Below are positions 24,405 through 33,615 of a stretch of DNA of 64,000 bases, in pieces. The notes under the pieces are model-generated. The model was not told where the DNA came from. It did not search any database and worked only from the letters and a program-made list of their open reading frames with translations. Position numbers and translations under genes: made by a program. The stretch's first letter is position 1, and each line of letters begins with the position of its first letter. Source of the stretch: Caldicellulosiruptor hydrothermalis 108 (GTDB lineage: Bacteria; Bacillota; Thermoanaerobacteria; Caldicellulosiruptorales; Caldicellulosiruptoraceae); NCBI RefSeq assembly GCF_000166355.1, contig NC_014652.1, positions 271,001 through 335,000 of the forward strand. Reading direction: 5' to 3'.

Positions 24405-26288
24405 ATGGAGATTTGCACATTCTGTGAGACAGCTGATAAACGATTAGGGGAATTTATAAAAAGTAAAGAAGATTTGGAGACTTCTTTTAATCGCAAACCA
24501 CGACAAAGTGTAAAATGCGGGTTTGGTCTTCAGGGAATTTGCTGCAGGTTGTGTGCAAATGGACCGTGTAGGATTACGCCAACTCAAAAAAGAGGGGTTT
24601 GCGGAGCCGATGCAGATACAATTGTTGCGAGAAATTTTCTAAGGGCAGTTGCAGCAGGAGCTGGCTGTTACTTGCACGTGGTAGAAAATGTTGCTCATAA
24701 TCTTAAAAAGATGGCTGAAAATCAAATAGATGTACCATTTAAAGGTCAAAAGACGCTCCATGCACTTGCAGATAAACTTGGTATCCATGGACAAGATGAT
24801 AGAGAAATAGCTTTGCAACTTGCTGAAAAGGTATTATCTGACCTTTACAAACCCAGATGGGATGAGATGGAACTGGTAAAGTACATGGCACCAGCTATGA
24901 GGTATAAAAAGTGGAGCGAACTGGGGATTTTGCCTGGCGGTGCAAAATCAGAGGTGTTTGATGCGGTAGTAAAAACAAGTACGAACCTTTCAAGTGATCC
25001 TGTCGATATGCTCATGCATGTTTTAAGACTGGGTATAGCCACAGGTCTTTATGGATTGGCACTTACAAACAAACTTAACGATATTATCATGGGAGAGCCT
25101 GTGTTAAGGTCAGCGCCTGTAGGTTTCAGGGTAATAGACCCTGATTACATAAACATAATGCCTACAGGACATCAACAGTCACTTTTTTGGGCTTTGCTAA
25201 AAAGGTTAAATGATGAAGATGTAAAAAAGATGGCTCAAGACGCTGGTGCAAAGGGATTCAGAATAATAGGGTGTACATGCGTGGGTCAGGATTTTCAGTT
25301 AAGAGGTGAGCATGCAAAGGATGTGTATGCAGGCCACGTAGGCAATAATTTCACAAGTGAAGCTGTACTGGCAACAGGTGCTATAGACCTTGTCGTGTCT
25401 GAGTTCAATTGTACTATACCTGGTCTTGAAACAGTAGCTGAGAGGTATATGGTAAGACAAATTTGCATTGACGATGTGGCTAAAAAAGCTAACGCAGACC
25501 TTGTGCAATATAGTCCTGAAGAAGCCATGGAGATTGCAGACAGGATTTTAAAAGAAGCTGTGGATAGCTACAAATTTAGAAGAGGTAGGGTAAATATAGA
25601 CATACCTTATGACCACGGTTATGAGAGTGCACTGACGGGAGTAAGCGAAGGGTCTCTTAAAGAATTTTTAGGTGGAAGCTATAAACCTCTTATTGATCTT
25701 ATAGCTTCGGGCAGAATCAAAGGTATAGCAGCTATTGTTGGTTGTTCCAATCTTACCTCTATAGGCCATGATATTTTTACTGTAGAACTTACCAAAGAAT
25801 TAATAAAACGAGATATACTAGTACTGTCTGCGGGGTGCACAAGTGGGGGACTTGAAAACTGCGGTCTTATGTCAAAAGGAGCTGAAGAGCTGGCAGGAGA
25901 CAAATTAAAAGAGGTGTGCAGAGAGCTTAACATACCACCTGTGCTAAACTTTGGTCCATGCCTTGCCATAGGCAGACTTGAGATAGTGGCAGCAGAACTG
26001 GCAGAGATTCTCAACGTGGATATTCCACAGCTGCCTTTAGTACTTTCTGCACCTCAATGGTTAGAAGAGCAGGCTTTGGCTGATGGTGCTTTTGGGCTGG
26101 CGCTTGGATTGCCTTTACATCTTTCAATTCCTCCTTTTATAACAGGAAGCAAGCTGGTGACAGAGATTCTGACAGAAAAGTTGCCAGACATAACTGGAGG
26201 ACGGCTGATTATAAATAATGATGTAAAATCTTCTGCTGATGAGCTTGAAAGTATCATTCTTCAGCGCAGAAAAGATATGGGTATCTAA
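24405..26288 (+). CDS. cooS: anaerobic Ni-Fe carbon monoxide dehydrogenase catalytic subunit
   Basis: CooS oxidises CO to CO2 at a [Ni-4Fe-4S] C-cluster. The 627-residue length matches the family (about 635). N-terminal ligands are Cys38 and Cys46 (D-cluster) and Cys47, Cys50, Cys55 and Cys66 (B-cluster, 'CCRLCANGPCR'). C-cluster ligands are visible as His in 'MPTGHQQSLFW', Cys in 'IIGCTCVGQDF', Cys in 'VSEFNCTIPG', Cys in 'IVGCSNLTSIG', Cys in 'LSAGCTSGGLENCG' and Cys in 'NFGPCLAIGR', so it appears complete. GGGAGG precedes the ATG. It heads an operon with the ferredoxin-like and flavoprotein genes; no acetyl-CoA synthase or hydrogenase genes are present. Confidence 0.95.
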   Translation: MEICTFCETADKRLGEFIKSKEDLETSFNRKPRQSVKCGFGLQGICCRLCANGPCRITPTQKRGVCGADADTIVARNFLRAVAAGAGCYLHVVENVAHNLKKMAENQIDVPFKGQKTLHALADKLGIHGQDDREIALQLAEKVLSDLYKPRWDEMELVKYMAPAMRYKKWSELGILPGGAKSEVFDAVVKTSTNLSSDPVDMLMHVLRLGIATGLYGLALTNKLNDIIMGEPVLRSAPVGFRVIDPDYINIMPTGHQQSLFWALLKRLNDEDVKKMAQDAGAKGFRIIGCTCVGQDFQLRGEHAKDVYAGHVGNNFTSEAVLATGAIDLVVSEFNCTIPGLETVAERYMVRQICIDDVAKKANADLVQYSPEEAMEIADRILKEAVDSYKFRRGRVNIDIPYDHGYESALTGVSEGSLKEFLGGSYKPLIDLIASGRIKGIAAIVGCSNLTSIGHDIFTVELTKELIKRDILVLSAGCTSGGLENCGLMSKGAEELAGDKLKEVCRELNIPPVLNFGPCLAIGRLEIVAAELAEILNVDIPQLPLVLSAPQWLEEQALADGAFGLALGLPLHLSIPPFITGSKLVTEILTEKLPDITGGRLIINNDVKSSADELESIILQRRKDMGI

Positions 26289-26307
26289 GTGAAGAGGTGT
26301 CTTATCA

Positions 26308-26748
26308 ATGAAAAGGATATATATAGAACCAACAGCATGTACAGGATGTATGAATTGCATCCTGGCGTGTATAGCTCACCATAAAGGTGTGCAATCAGTA
26401 CTTGAGATAGACTTCTCAGACAATGATTTAGAATTTGCAAATAATGTAGTCTTGAACACCGAAGGGAAGATTGTCCCTATTTTCTGTCGACATTGTGACC
26501 AACCAGAATGCGTTACAGCTTGTATGTCTGGCGCGCTGACAAAAGACGAGACAACAGGATACGTAATTTGCAACCAGAGCTGGTGTGCAGGATGTTTTAT
26601 GTGCGTTATGTCATGCCCTTATGGTATGATAAAACCTAACAAAAGTGGTGATGTTGCTATAAAATGTGATATGTGCCTGGACAGAGAAATACCTGCGTGT
26701 GTCCAAAGCTGCCCTGTCCAGGCTATTTCCCTTATTGATGTTGATTAA
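26308..26748 (+). CDS. cooF: CooF-like four-cluster ferredoxin
   Basis: This 146-residue electron carrier has four [4Fe-4S]-type cysteine sets: CTGCMNCILAC, CRHCDQPECVTAC, CAGCFMCVMSC and 'CDMCLDREIPACVQSC'. This is the CooF/HycB/DmsB-like layout. It starts 20 bp after cooS and ends 17 bp before the flavoprotein gene, so it probably passes electrons from CooS to that flavoprotein. Cytoplasmic, no signal. Confidence 0.92.
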   Translation: MKRIYIEPTACTGCMNCILACIAHHKGVQSVLEIDFSDNDLEFANNVVLNTEGKIVPIFCRHCDQPECVTACMSGALTKDETTGYVICNQSWCAGCFMCVMSCPYGMIKPNKSGDVAIKCDMCLDREIPACVQSCPVQAISLIDVD

Positions 26749-26765
26749 AGCGAGGGGAGAATTTG

Positions 26766-28049
26766 ATGAAATATTTGATTATAGGTGCCAGTGCCGCAGG
26801 GCTAAGTTGCGCAAGGACACTCAGACGGCTTGATAGCAATGGAGAAATTGTTGTAATTTCAAAAGACGATATGGTATATTCACGGTGTATGCTTCATTAT
26901 TTCATAAGTGACGACAGACCTTTGGACAAGATGAGATTCGTGGAAGAGGATTTTTTCGATAAAAACAAAGTAAAATGGATAAGAAATACTGCTGTGATAG
27001 AAATTAGACCTTTCAACAAAAGCGTTGTCACTTCTGATGGCGCTGAACATACCTATGATAAACTACTTATAGCTACAGGGGCTACCCCTGTAATTCCTCC
27101 TATAGAAGGCTTAGCAGAGGGTATAGAAAAGAGAAAAGATATATTTACCTTACGGGATATAGGTGATGCTATAAAGATTAAAGAAGCGGCTAAAACAAGT
27201 AGACAGGCAGTGGTCATTGGCGGTGGGCTAATAGGGCTGGATGTTGCAGTGAGCCTTAACAAGCAGGGAGTCAAGGTAACCGTAATAGAGATGAAAGACC
27301 ATATCCTACCTCAGCAATTAGACAAGACAGCAGCGCAAAGGTACGAGAGGATTTTTAAAGACAATGGAATAGATATCATTACTGGACAAGCTGTTTCAAA
27401 TGTAATTTACGGGTTATCAGGGAAGGTTAAAGGCGTGACTTTATCAGATGGAAGTTTTGTTTTTGCCGATATGATTGTAGTGGCAGTCGGGGTAAAACCT
27501 TCTTTTCCAAGAATAGATAAATGTGATCTTGAAATTGAAAATGGAATTATTGTAGATCAATACCAGAGGACTTCTATACAAGACATTTATGCTGCTGGTG
27601 ATGCATGCCAATCGTATGAACTCTTGACACAAAGGCATATATTAACACCTATATGGCCTTCGGCTGTAAAACAGGGGCAAACAGCAGCATATAATATGGC
27701 AGGAATTGGTAAGCCTTTAATAGACAATTTTGGTTTTAAAAATTCAATGAAGTTTTTTGGCTTGAGTACAATAAGTTATGGATATGTAGAGCCACCTGAT
27801 AACAGTTATAATGTAGCAATTTGCAGTGGACCGAACTATTATTACAAGGTGGTCTATAAAGAAAATGTCTTGTACGGTGCTATAATACAAGGAGATATAT
27901 CAGGGGCAGGTGTGGTTGGTAAGCTTATACAAAATAAGTGTAACCTTTCTAATAAGTTAGTGAGAAATGACTGGAATAATGTCTTTAGGTTAACATATGG
28001 AGATTTTTTCAAACAAAATCAAGATGGAACGTTTGAATTTGCTTGTTGA
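26766..28049 (+). CDS. FAD/NAD(P)-dependent oxidoreductase of the CO dehydrogenase operon
   Basis: This 427-residue flavoprotein is of the pyridine nucleotide-disulfide oxidoreductase type: FAD motif 'IIGASAAGLSCARTLRR', a possible redox or CoA-type Cys in 'YSRCMLHYFISD', NAD(P) motif 'AVVIGGGLIGLDVAVSLNKQG' and the second FAD motif 'IYAAGDACQSYELLT'. In characterised or predicted CooS-CooF-FNOR clusters such a protein couples CO oxidation to NAD(P)+ reduction; that role is inferred from order. A TTG at 26763 directly precedes the ATG at 26766, which is preferred because of the GAGGGGAG site. Confidence 0.88.
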   Translation: MKYLIIGASAAGLSCARTLRRLDSNGEIVVISKDDMVYSRCMLHYFISDDRPLDKMRFVEEDFFDKNKVKWIRNTAVIEIRPFNKSVVTSDGAEHTYDKLLIATGATPVIPPIEGLAEGIEKRKDIFTLRDIGDAIKIKEAAKTSRQAVVIGGGLIGLDVAVSLNKQGVKVTVIEMKDHILPQQLDKTAAQRYERIFKDNGIDIITGQAVSNVIYGLSGKVKGVTLSDGSFVFADMIVVAVGVKPSFPRIDKCDLEIENGIIVDQYQRTSIQDIYAAGDACQSYELLTQRHILTPIWPSAVKQGQTAAYNMAGIGKPLIDNFGFKNSMKFFGLSTISYGYVEPPDNSYNVAICSGPNYYYKVVYKENVLYGAIIQGDISGAGVVGKLIQNKCNLSNKLVRNDWNNVFRLTYGDFFKQNQDGTFEFAC

Positions 28050-28100
28050 AAAGATAATAAAAGCTATGTGATGCAGGTGGAGCAATTTCAAATTAGAATG

Positions 28101-29478
28101 GGGCTGTCCAAAAAGATGAATGGACAGCCCCTTTAATTTTGCTCTTTTGACATAATGATATATTTTTGATATAATATATCAAAAATTATAACATGAGATG
28201 ATAACTCATGGCTCGTAAACATGATAAAGTCGTCTTCAAAAATTACAACCCATACCAATATTTAATGCCTATCGACCCAGAAGCTTTTATCCCTCAAAAT
28301 CATTTGGTCAGAGTAATAAAGTACAAAGGTGGTGGTACAAGTAGTTACCACCCGCTGATGTTATTAAAGTTTTAATCTATGCTTACATACAAGGTATTTA
28401 TTCATCAAAAAAAAATAGCTTGGGCTTTACGAGAAAACATTACTTTTATGTAGCTCTCAAAATATCAAGTTCCTGATTTCAGAACTATCAATAGATTTAG
28501 AAAAGAAATTTTGGGAGAGGCAATTGAAAATATCTTTGCTGAGGTGGTTAAACTTCTTACACAGTTAGGGTATGTAAACTTCGACTATTATTATCTCGAA
28601 GGGGCAAAAGTTGAAGCTAATGCAAACAAGTATTCACTTGTTTGGGCTAAAAGTACAAGAACTTTCGAAAAAAAAGTTAAGAGAGAAAGTGAAAAACATA
28701 ATCGAAGAGATTGAAAAAATAAATGGAACTGTCTGCCTAAAGGAACACCCTGAGCTTGTGGAGAAGATAACAGGTTTCATGCCAAAGAACATTGTAGCAG
28801 ACAGTGGCTATGGGCTTGATTGAAACTACCTTCATCTGAAAGAATGTGGCATAAATAGCTCTATTTAAGTATAACACATTTGATATGGAACAGACAAGAA
28901 TATTTAAGAAGGATATTTTCAATGTAAATAACTGGGAGTGCATAGCTGAAGAAGATGCCTATGTTTGTCCTGCTGGTAAGAAGGTTAAATATTTGTATCC
29001 GAAGATAAGTGCAAATGAGAGAGGATTTGTAAGTTATGAGAAGATATATCAATGTGAAGATATTTGTAATGGCTGTGAGTACAGAGAAAAATGTTATAAA
29101 GGTAAGAGATGGAAGAAGAGATTTAATATAAGACCGAGGTTAGAGAAATTGAAGGAAGAGGTAAGGCAAAGGCTGTTAAGTAGAGAAGGCAAAGAGATTT
29201 ACGAAAAGAGAAAGATAGAAGTTGAGACAGTATTTGGGATAATAAAGAACAATAAAGGATTTAGGAGGTTCCTGCTCAGGGGTATTAAGGGTGTAAAGCT
29301 AAAGTAGAGTTTGGTTTGTATTGCCTATAACATAGAAAAATTAACGAAGATAATAATAGAGGGCTGGGGCAAAACTGCCACCCAACCCTTTTTTGTTTGC
29401 TATATAGTCTAATATTGGTATTTAATAGCATCAAATGCCCGATTCTGGTTATTAAAAATTATTGTTTTTAGACAGCCC
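28101..29478 (+). mobile_element. decayed insertion sequence
   Basis: The left end GGGCTGTCCAAAAAG (28101) and the inverted right end, which reads GGGCTGTCTAAAAAC on the minus strand (ending at 29478), form imperfect terminal inverted repeats enclosing the broken transposase gene. The left repeat is also part of a hairpin (GGGGCTGTCC/GGACAGCCCC, 28100-28131) followed by TTTAATTTT that could terminate the cooS operon. Confidence 0.75.
28208..29307 (+). pseudogene. broken IS1182-like transposase
   Basis: Fragments in several frames follow the order of an IS1182-type transposase: MARKHDKVVFKNYNPYQYLM, then 'YKGGGTSSYHPLMLLKVLIYAYIQGIYSS', 'VPDFRTINRFRKEILGEAIENIF', 'YYYLEGAKVEANANKYSLVW', 'FMPKNIVADSGYGLD', the Cys-rich 'CEDICNGCEYREKC' and 'VETVFGIIKNNKGFRRFLLRG'. 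There is an early internal deletion, a TAG where Trp is expected near 28450, later frameshifts and stops. It cannot make an active transposase. Confidence 0.88.
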
Positions 29479-29528
29479 TTTTTTCATAATGAGTCTTCCT
29501 GACCATAGAAAATTCACACTTTTTACTA

Positions 29529-30356
29529 TTAACTGTTTAGAGTTTTTTTGTATAGATTTGGTGTAACTCCAAACTTGTTTTTGAATTCTTTAATAAAATG
29601 AGAAATATTTTCATACCCTATGTCATAACACACATTGGTAACATTTTCGAATTTTAATAACTCTTTTGCTTTATTAAGTTTTAAGTCTTTAATATATTCC
29701 TTTGGTGATTTCCCTGTAAACTTTTTAAAGTACTTGGTAAATTCATATTCTCTCATGTTAAATTCTTTGGCAATATCTGAAATTTTTAATTTGCGCAAAT
29801 AGTTGGTGTTTATATAATCCAAGATATGATATATTTCTGAATTTTTATCGGTTATTATCTTCTCAGCACCTCTGTATTTGAAGATATCATATACAAACTC
29901 TTGAGTATATAAATCAAGGAGAAACTCTCTGTTAACTTTTCTACTTAAGAATGTATCAACAATCTTTTTGTATGTCTCTGTCAAATCTGGACTGTACTTT
30001 CCTACAAAAAGTACATTATTGACATTGCCAAGTTCATAAGGTTCAAACTCCATTTTTAGCTTGCTCAAAACGTGGTTTATTAAATAGCTGTCTATTTCTA
30101 TAACTAATGCTTTAGTTTTTTCTTTAATTTCTAATTTAACTTTTGAATAAGGTGGCAAAATCACAAAACTATTACTGTCATACTTAAATTTTTCAGATTC
30201 ATTTATTTCTACATATTTGTCTCCTTGTAAGATACTACAAAATCTTAGATAGTTTTTTGATGAATAACTTGCTCTTGTATAATCATCAAAATCATAATAA
30301 AGTATTCTAACATGTTCTGCCTCTAAAACAGATGTTGGTGTTAGGTCACTTACCAT
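29529..30356 (-). CDS. AraC-family transcriptional regulator
   Basis: This 275-residue regulator has an N-terminal cupin-like sensing region (about residues 1-150, including 'FVILPPYSKVKLEIKEKTKALVIEID') and a C-terminal AraC double helix-turn-helix (about 175-272: 'DYINTNYLRKLKISDIAKEFNMREYEFTKYFKKFTGKSPKEYI' and 'NVCYDIGYENISHFIKEFKNKFGVTPNLYKK'). It starts 112 bp from a divergent iron-dependent alcohol dehydrogenase gene, which is the likely target. The ATG at 30356 has GGGGG upstream. The inducer is not evident. Confidence 0.9.
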   Translation of the reverse strand: MVSDLTPTSVLEAEHVRILYYDFDDYTRASYSSKNYLRFCSILQGDKYVEINESEKFKYDSNSFVILPPYSKVKLEIKEKTKALVIEIDSYLINHVLSKLKMEFEPYELGNVNNVLFVGKYSPDLTETYKKIVDTFLSRKVNREFLLDLYTQEFVYDIFKYRGAEKIITDKNSEIYHILDYINTNYLRKLKISDIAKEFNMREYEFTKYFKKFTGKSPKEYIKDLKLNKAKELLKFENVTNVCYDIGYENISHFIKEFKNKFGVTPNLYKKTLNS

Positions 30357-30467
30357 TTCTATACCCCCGGCAAAAATGAAATATTATTTGCAAAAAAGAA
30401 TTAGAAGAAGAGAAAAAGTGCATGTTAAAATTATAACAACATTTGCAGCAGATGTGGAGGGGTAAAT

Positions 30468-31619
30468 ATGAAAACATATAGATTTTACATGCCGCCTATT
30501 AGTTTGATGGGAAGAGGATGTTTGAAGGATGTTGGGGAAGAAATCAAGGCTTTAGGCTATAAAAAAGCACTAATTGTAACAGATAAAGCGTTAGTAAAGA
30601 TTGGTTTAGTTAAAAAAGTCACTGACATATTAGATGATGCAAATATAAGTTATGTAATATTCGATGAAACAAAACCCAATCCAACAGTAAAAAATGTTGA
30701 AGACGGCTTAAAAATCTTAAAAGACAATAATTGCGACTTTTTAATATCAATTGGAGGCGGCTCACCACATGATTGTGCCAAAGGTATAGGACTTGTTGCA
30801 ACTAACGGAGGTTCAATAAAGGACTATGAAGGGGTAAACAAATCACAAAAACCGATACTTCCTCTTGTTGCTATCAATACAACTGCAGGAACAGGCAGTG
30901 AAGTGACAAGGTTTGCAATTATCACTGATGAGGATAGACATGTAAAGATGGCAATAGTTGACTGGCATGTAACACCACTTATTGCTGTAAACGACCCAGA
31001 ACTTATGATTGAAATGCCAAAGTCACTGACTGCTGCAACTGGAATGGATGCGTTAACACATGCAATCGAAGCGTATCTATCTACTGATGCAACACCGGTT
31101 ACAGATGCTTCAGCCTTGATGGCAATTGAATTGATTTTCAAATATCTGAAGAAAGCTGTTGAAAATGGCAATGATATTGAAGCAAGAGAAAAAATGGCAT
31201 ATGCTGAGTATTTGGCAGGGGTTGCATTTAACAATGCAGGTTTGGGCTATGTTCATGCAATGGCACATCAATTAGGAGGATTTTATGATTTACCACATGG
31301 GGTGTGCAATGCAGTGTTATTACCACATGTTTTGTCGTACAATTTAAAGGTGGTTCCTCACAGATTTATTGACATTGCAAAAGCAATGGGGATTGATGTG
31401 CAAGGAGTTTCGGCTGAGAAAGCCGGTGAAATGGTAATTGAGAGCATTAGGGCTTTGTCAAAAGAAATAGGAATACCAGCTGGTTTGAAAGAATTGGGTG
31501 TAAAAGATGAAGACATAAGGATTTTAGCTGAAAATGCTTTAAAAGATGCTTGTGGTTTGACAAATCCAAAACAAGCTACTGTAGAAGAGATAATGGAAAT
31601 TTACAAATCGGCATTTTAA
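30468..31619 (+). CDS. iron-containing alcohol dehydrogenase
   Basis: This 383-residue NAD(P)-dependent group III alcohol dehydrogenase interconverts alcohols and aldehydes. The cofactor motif '[25 protein letters not shown]', the '[15 protein letters not shown]' segment and the Fe-binding region ('[15 protein letters not shown]', '[26 protein letters not shown]', supplying Asp and His ligands) are all intact. Length fits the family (about 385). The upstream AraC-type gene is divergent. The gene ends in a strong terminator. Likely fermentative ethanol, butanol or diol formation, but substrate choice is open. Confidence 0.93.
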   Translation: MKTYRFYMPPISLMGRGCLKDVGEEIKALGYKKALIVTDKALVKIGLVKKVTDILDDANISYVIFDETKPNPTVKNVEDGLKILKDNNCDFLISIGGGSPHDCAKGIGLVATNGGSIKDYEGVNKSQKPILPLVAINTTAGTGSEVTRFAIITDEDRHVKMAIVDWHVTPLIAVNDPELMIEMPKSLTAATGMDALTHAIEAYLSTDATPVTDASALMAIELIFKYLKKAVENGNDIEAREKMAYAEYLAGVAFNNAGLGYVHAMAHQLGGFYDLPHGVCNAVLLPHVLSYNLKVVPHRFIDIAKAMGIDVQGVSAEKAGEMVIESIRALSKEIGIPAGLKELGVKDEDIRILAENALKDACGLTNPKQATVEEIMEIYKSAF

Positions 31620-31630
31620 AAAATTTTGTA

Positions 31631-31675
31631 AAAACTAAAGGCGGGGGATTCTTGGATTGCCCGCCTTTAGTTTTT
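31631..31675. terminator. bidirectional intrinsic terminator
   Basis: AAAACTAAAGGCGGG (31631-31645) pairs with CCCGCCTTTAGTTTT (31660-31674), with A and T runs on the two sides. It separates the alcohol dehydrogenase from the convergent amylase gene. Confidence 0.9.
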
Positions 31676-31706
31676 CTATTGAGATGAGATTTGACGTTTC
31701 TGGCTG

Positions 31707-33251
31707 TTAATTTAAGATGATAAAGGAATAAGATTTTATTGAAAAAGAAAGTTTTCCATTTTTTAAAGACAAGATTTTCCCAGATCCTTTAACTATTTTG
31801 CCGGCAAGCTTTATATTAGATGGCAGGGTTATAGTCTTTGATAATTCCTTGCCCGTGAAGTTAAAAATTAAAACCATCTTCTGATTATTGTAAACTCTTG
31901 CGAAACTAAGTGTATCAGCAGAGGTTTTAATTAACTGGAAGTCTCCTTTTAGTAATGGTAAGTTCTTTTTTCGGAAACCAATCATGTCTCTGTAGAAATT
32001 GAGTAAAGAATTTTTGTCTTTTTCTTGTTTTTCAACTGAAGCAACATCAGGGCCGCTATTGTAAAGGCTCATCTCCCAGTTTGTCTGTCCTTTTTTCCAT
32101 GTCTCATACCATTTGAATGGCTCTCTAATATATTCATCTGGTTTTTGTCCTTTCATGCCAATTTCTTCACCATAGTAGATGAAAGGATTGCCAGGCAGTG
32201 TCAATAATAATGCTGCAGCTAATTTCATTTTGCTATTTGACCCGATTTCGGTATAAGCTCTGTTCATATCATGGTTTGTCAAAAATGGTGCATCAACAAA
32301 TTGGGGATTGACATTTTTGTAGAGATTGTATATTGAAGAGAGGTTATTTTGCAAAGTTTGAGTATTTTCATATGTTACTCCTTCAATGATGTTTTGAGCA
32401 ATAGTAAAATTAAAGCAAGAATCAAAAATCTTTGCATATTGCGCTATTCTTTGAGGGCTGTCCCACACTTCTGCTACAAGGTATACATCTTTTTTAATAC
32501 TTCGACAGAATTTTGCATATTCTTCCCACCACGCAAGAGTATCTTTTTCTCTGCTCAAAGGATAAATATGCTTTGCAGCATCAAGCCTAAATCCATCTAC
32601 TCCTTTTTCTAACCAGAACTTGGCAATTTTCTTCATCTCTTCTCTCACAGCTTTATTGTCAAAATTGAGATCGGGCATCTCAGACCAAAATATAGCGTTG
32701 TAGTAACTATCACCCTTTTTATACCATTGTTTTGTGCCAAGGTCTGATGGTTCATCGAAGTTTGTGTTTGGTGTTGCCCAGATATAATAGTTTCTGTACT
32801 TGCTATTTTTATTACTTGATGCTTCGATAAACCAAGGGTGTTTGCTGCTTGTGTGATTTATCATCATATCTATAATTACTTTGATACCCATCTTGTGAGC
32901 CTTTTTTATGAAGTTGACAAAATCCTCATTTGTACCATAGTCGGGATTGACTTTGTAATAGTCTGTTACATCATATCCGTGATAGCTTGGAGATTCAAAT
33001 ATTGGCATAAGCCAGATGGCATTTACACCCAAGGATTTGATATATGGAAGTTTTTCAGCCAAACCATTTATGTCCCCTATGCCATCACCATTACTATCAT
33101 AAAATGACCTGACAAAAACTTCATAGAAAATCAAACCGTCTTTTTTAGTTTGAACTGGACTTTGAGAATTAGAAAGACCTGCCAAAAATGAACTGAGTCC
33201 AACTGCGAAAACGATAGCAAATATGAGTATGTACCTTAAGATTCTCTTCAT
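31707..33251 (-). CDS. secreted GH13 alpha-amylase
   Basis: This 514-residue protein has an N-terminal signal peptide (ILRYILIFAIVFAVGLSSFLAG) and a GH13 (beta/alpha)8 catalytic domain. Catalytic residues are the nucleophile Asp in 'GVDGFRLDAAKHI', the acid/base Glu in 'VYLVAEVWDSP' and the third Asp in 'FLTNHDMNR'; region I is 'IIDMMINHTS'. The C-terminal 90 residues form the usual domain C beta-sandwich. The ATG at 33251 is preferred over an upstream TTG because AAAGGGG lies 9 bp before it. The promoter carries CAAACG similar to the maltodextrin operators. It likely degrades starch outside the cell. Confidence 0.93.
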   Translation of the reverse strand: MKRILRYILIFAIVFAVGLSSFLAGLSNSQSPVQTKKDGLIFYEVFVRSFYDSNGDGIGDINGLAEKLPYIKSLGVNAIWLMPIFESPSYHGYDVTDYYKVNPDYGTNEDFVNFIKKAHKMGIKVIIDMMINHTSSKHPWFIEASSNKNSKYRNYYIWATPNTNFDEPSDLGTKQWYKKGDSYYNAIFWSEMPDLNFDNKAVREEMKKIAKFWLEKGVDGFRLDAAKHIYPLSREKDTLAWWEEYAKFCRSIKKDVYLVAEVWDSPQRIAQYAKIFDSCFNFTIAQNIIEGVTYENTQTLQNNLSSIYNLYKNVNPQFVDAPFLTNHDMNRAYTEIGSNSKMKLAAALLLTLPGNPFIYYGEEIGMKGQKPDEYIREPFKWYETWKKGQTNWEMSLYNSGPDVASVEKQEKDKNSLLNFYRDMIGFRKKNLPLLKGDFQLIKTSADTLSFARVYNNQKMVLIFNFTGKELSKTITLPSNIKLAGKIVKGSGKILSLKNGKLSFSIKSYSFIILN

Positions 33252-33273
33252 TGAAATATTCCCCTTTCTCAAA

Positions 33274-33325
33274 TGATATCGTTTGCATTATTATATACCA
33301 TATGAACTTTTTTGTCTATATTGTC
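33274..33325 (-). promoter_or_regulatory. amylase promoter with LacI-type half operator
   Basis: On the minus strand TAGACA is followed 17 bp later by TATAAT and then AATGCAAACGATATC. The TGCAAACG part matches one half of the operators near 52183, 54068 and 58686. Confidence 0.6.
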
Positions 33326-33353
33326 CAATTTGATGCGATAAATCACAAAAAAA

Positions 33354-33373
33354 AAGAGGGATAAATCCCTCTA
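33354..33373 (-). terminator. terminator of the CcdA cluster
   Basis: On the minus strand AGAGGG-ATTTAT-CCCTCT is followed by nine T residues (33361-33346). The hairpin overlaps the stop codon of the His-rich gene. Confidence 0.8.
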
Positions 33374-33592
33374 CTTGTTCTCTTCACTTTTGGGTTTATC
33401 CAATGCAACTAATTCTTCACTGTGGTGATGTTGATGGAACTGGTGATCTTTGAAGTCAGATGCTTTTTGGGTTTCATTGCTGTGGTGGTGGTCATGGCCG
33501 TGGCAACCTCTTCCCATCATTGCTTTGTGCATGAAAATGTGTGCTAGCAAACATCCGCTCATTGCGAGAAGTATAAGCAGTGCCTCTTTCAT
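33371..33592 (-). CDS. small His-rich membrane protein
   Basis: This 73-residue protein has one N-terminal hydrophobic helix (ALLILLAMSGCLLAHIFMH) and a His-rich tail with clusters GCHGHDHHH and DHQFHQHHH, which suggests metal binding. GGAGGGGG lies upstream of the ATG. It is the last gene of a four-gene minus-strand operon (signal-bearing protein, CcdA, SpeE-like membrane protein, this). It resembles small DUF2933-like membrane proteins found with copper or other metal systems, but I cannot assign it with confidence. Confidence 0.75.
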   Translation of the reverse strand: MKEALLILLAMSGCLLAHIFMHKAMMGRGCHGHDHHHSNETQKASDFKDHQFHQHHHSEELVALDKPKSEENK

Positions 33593-33615
33593 CCCTAAAT
33601 TCCCCCTCCCATTTT

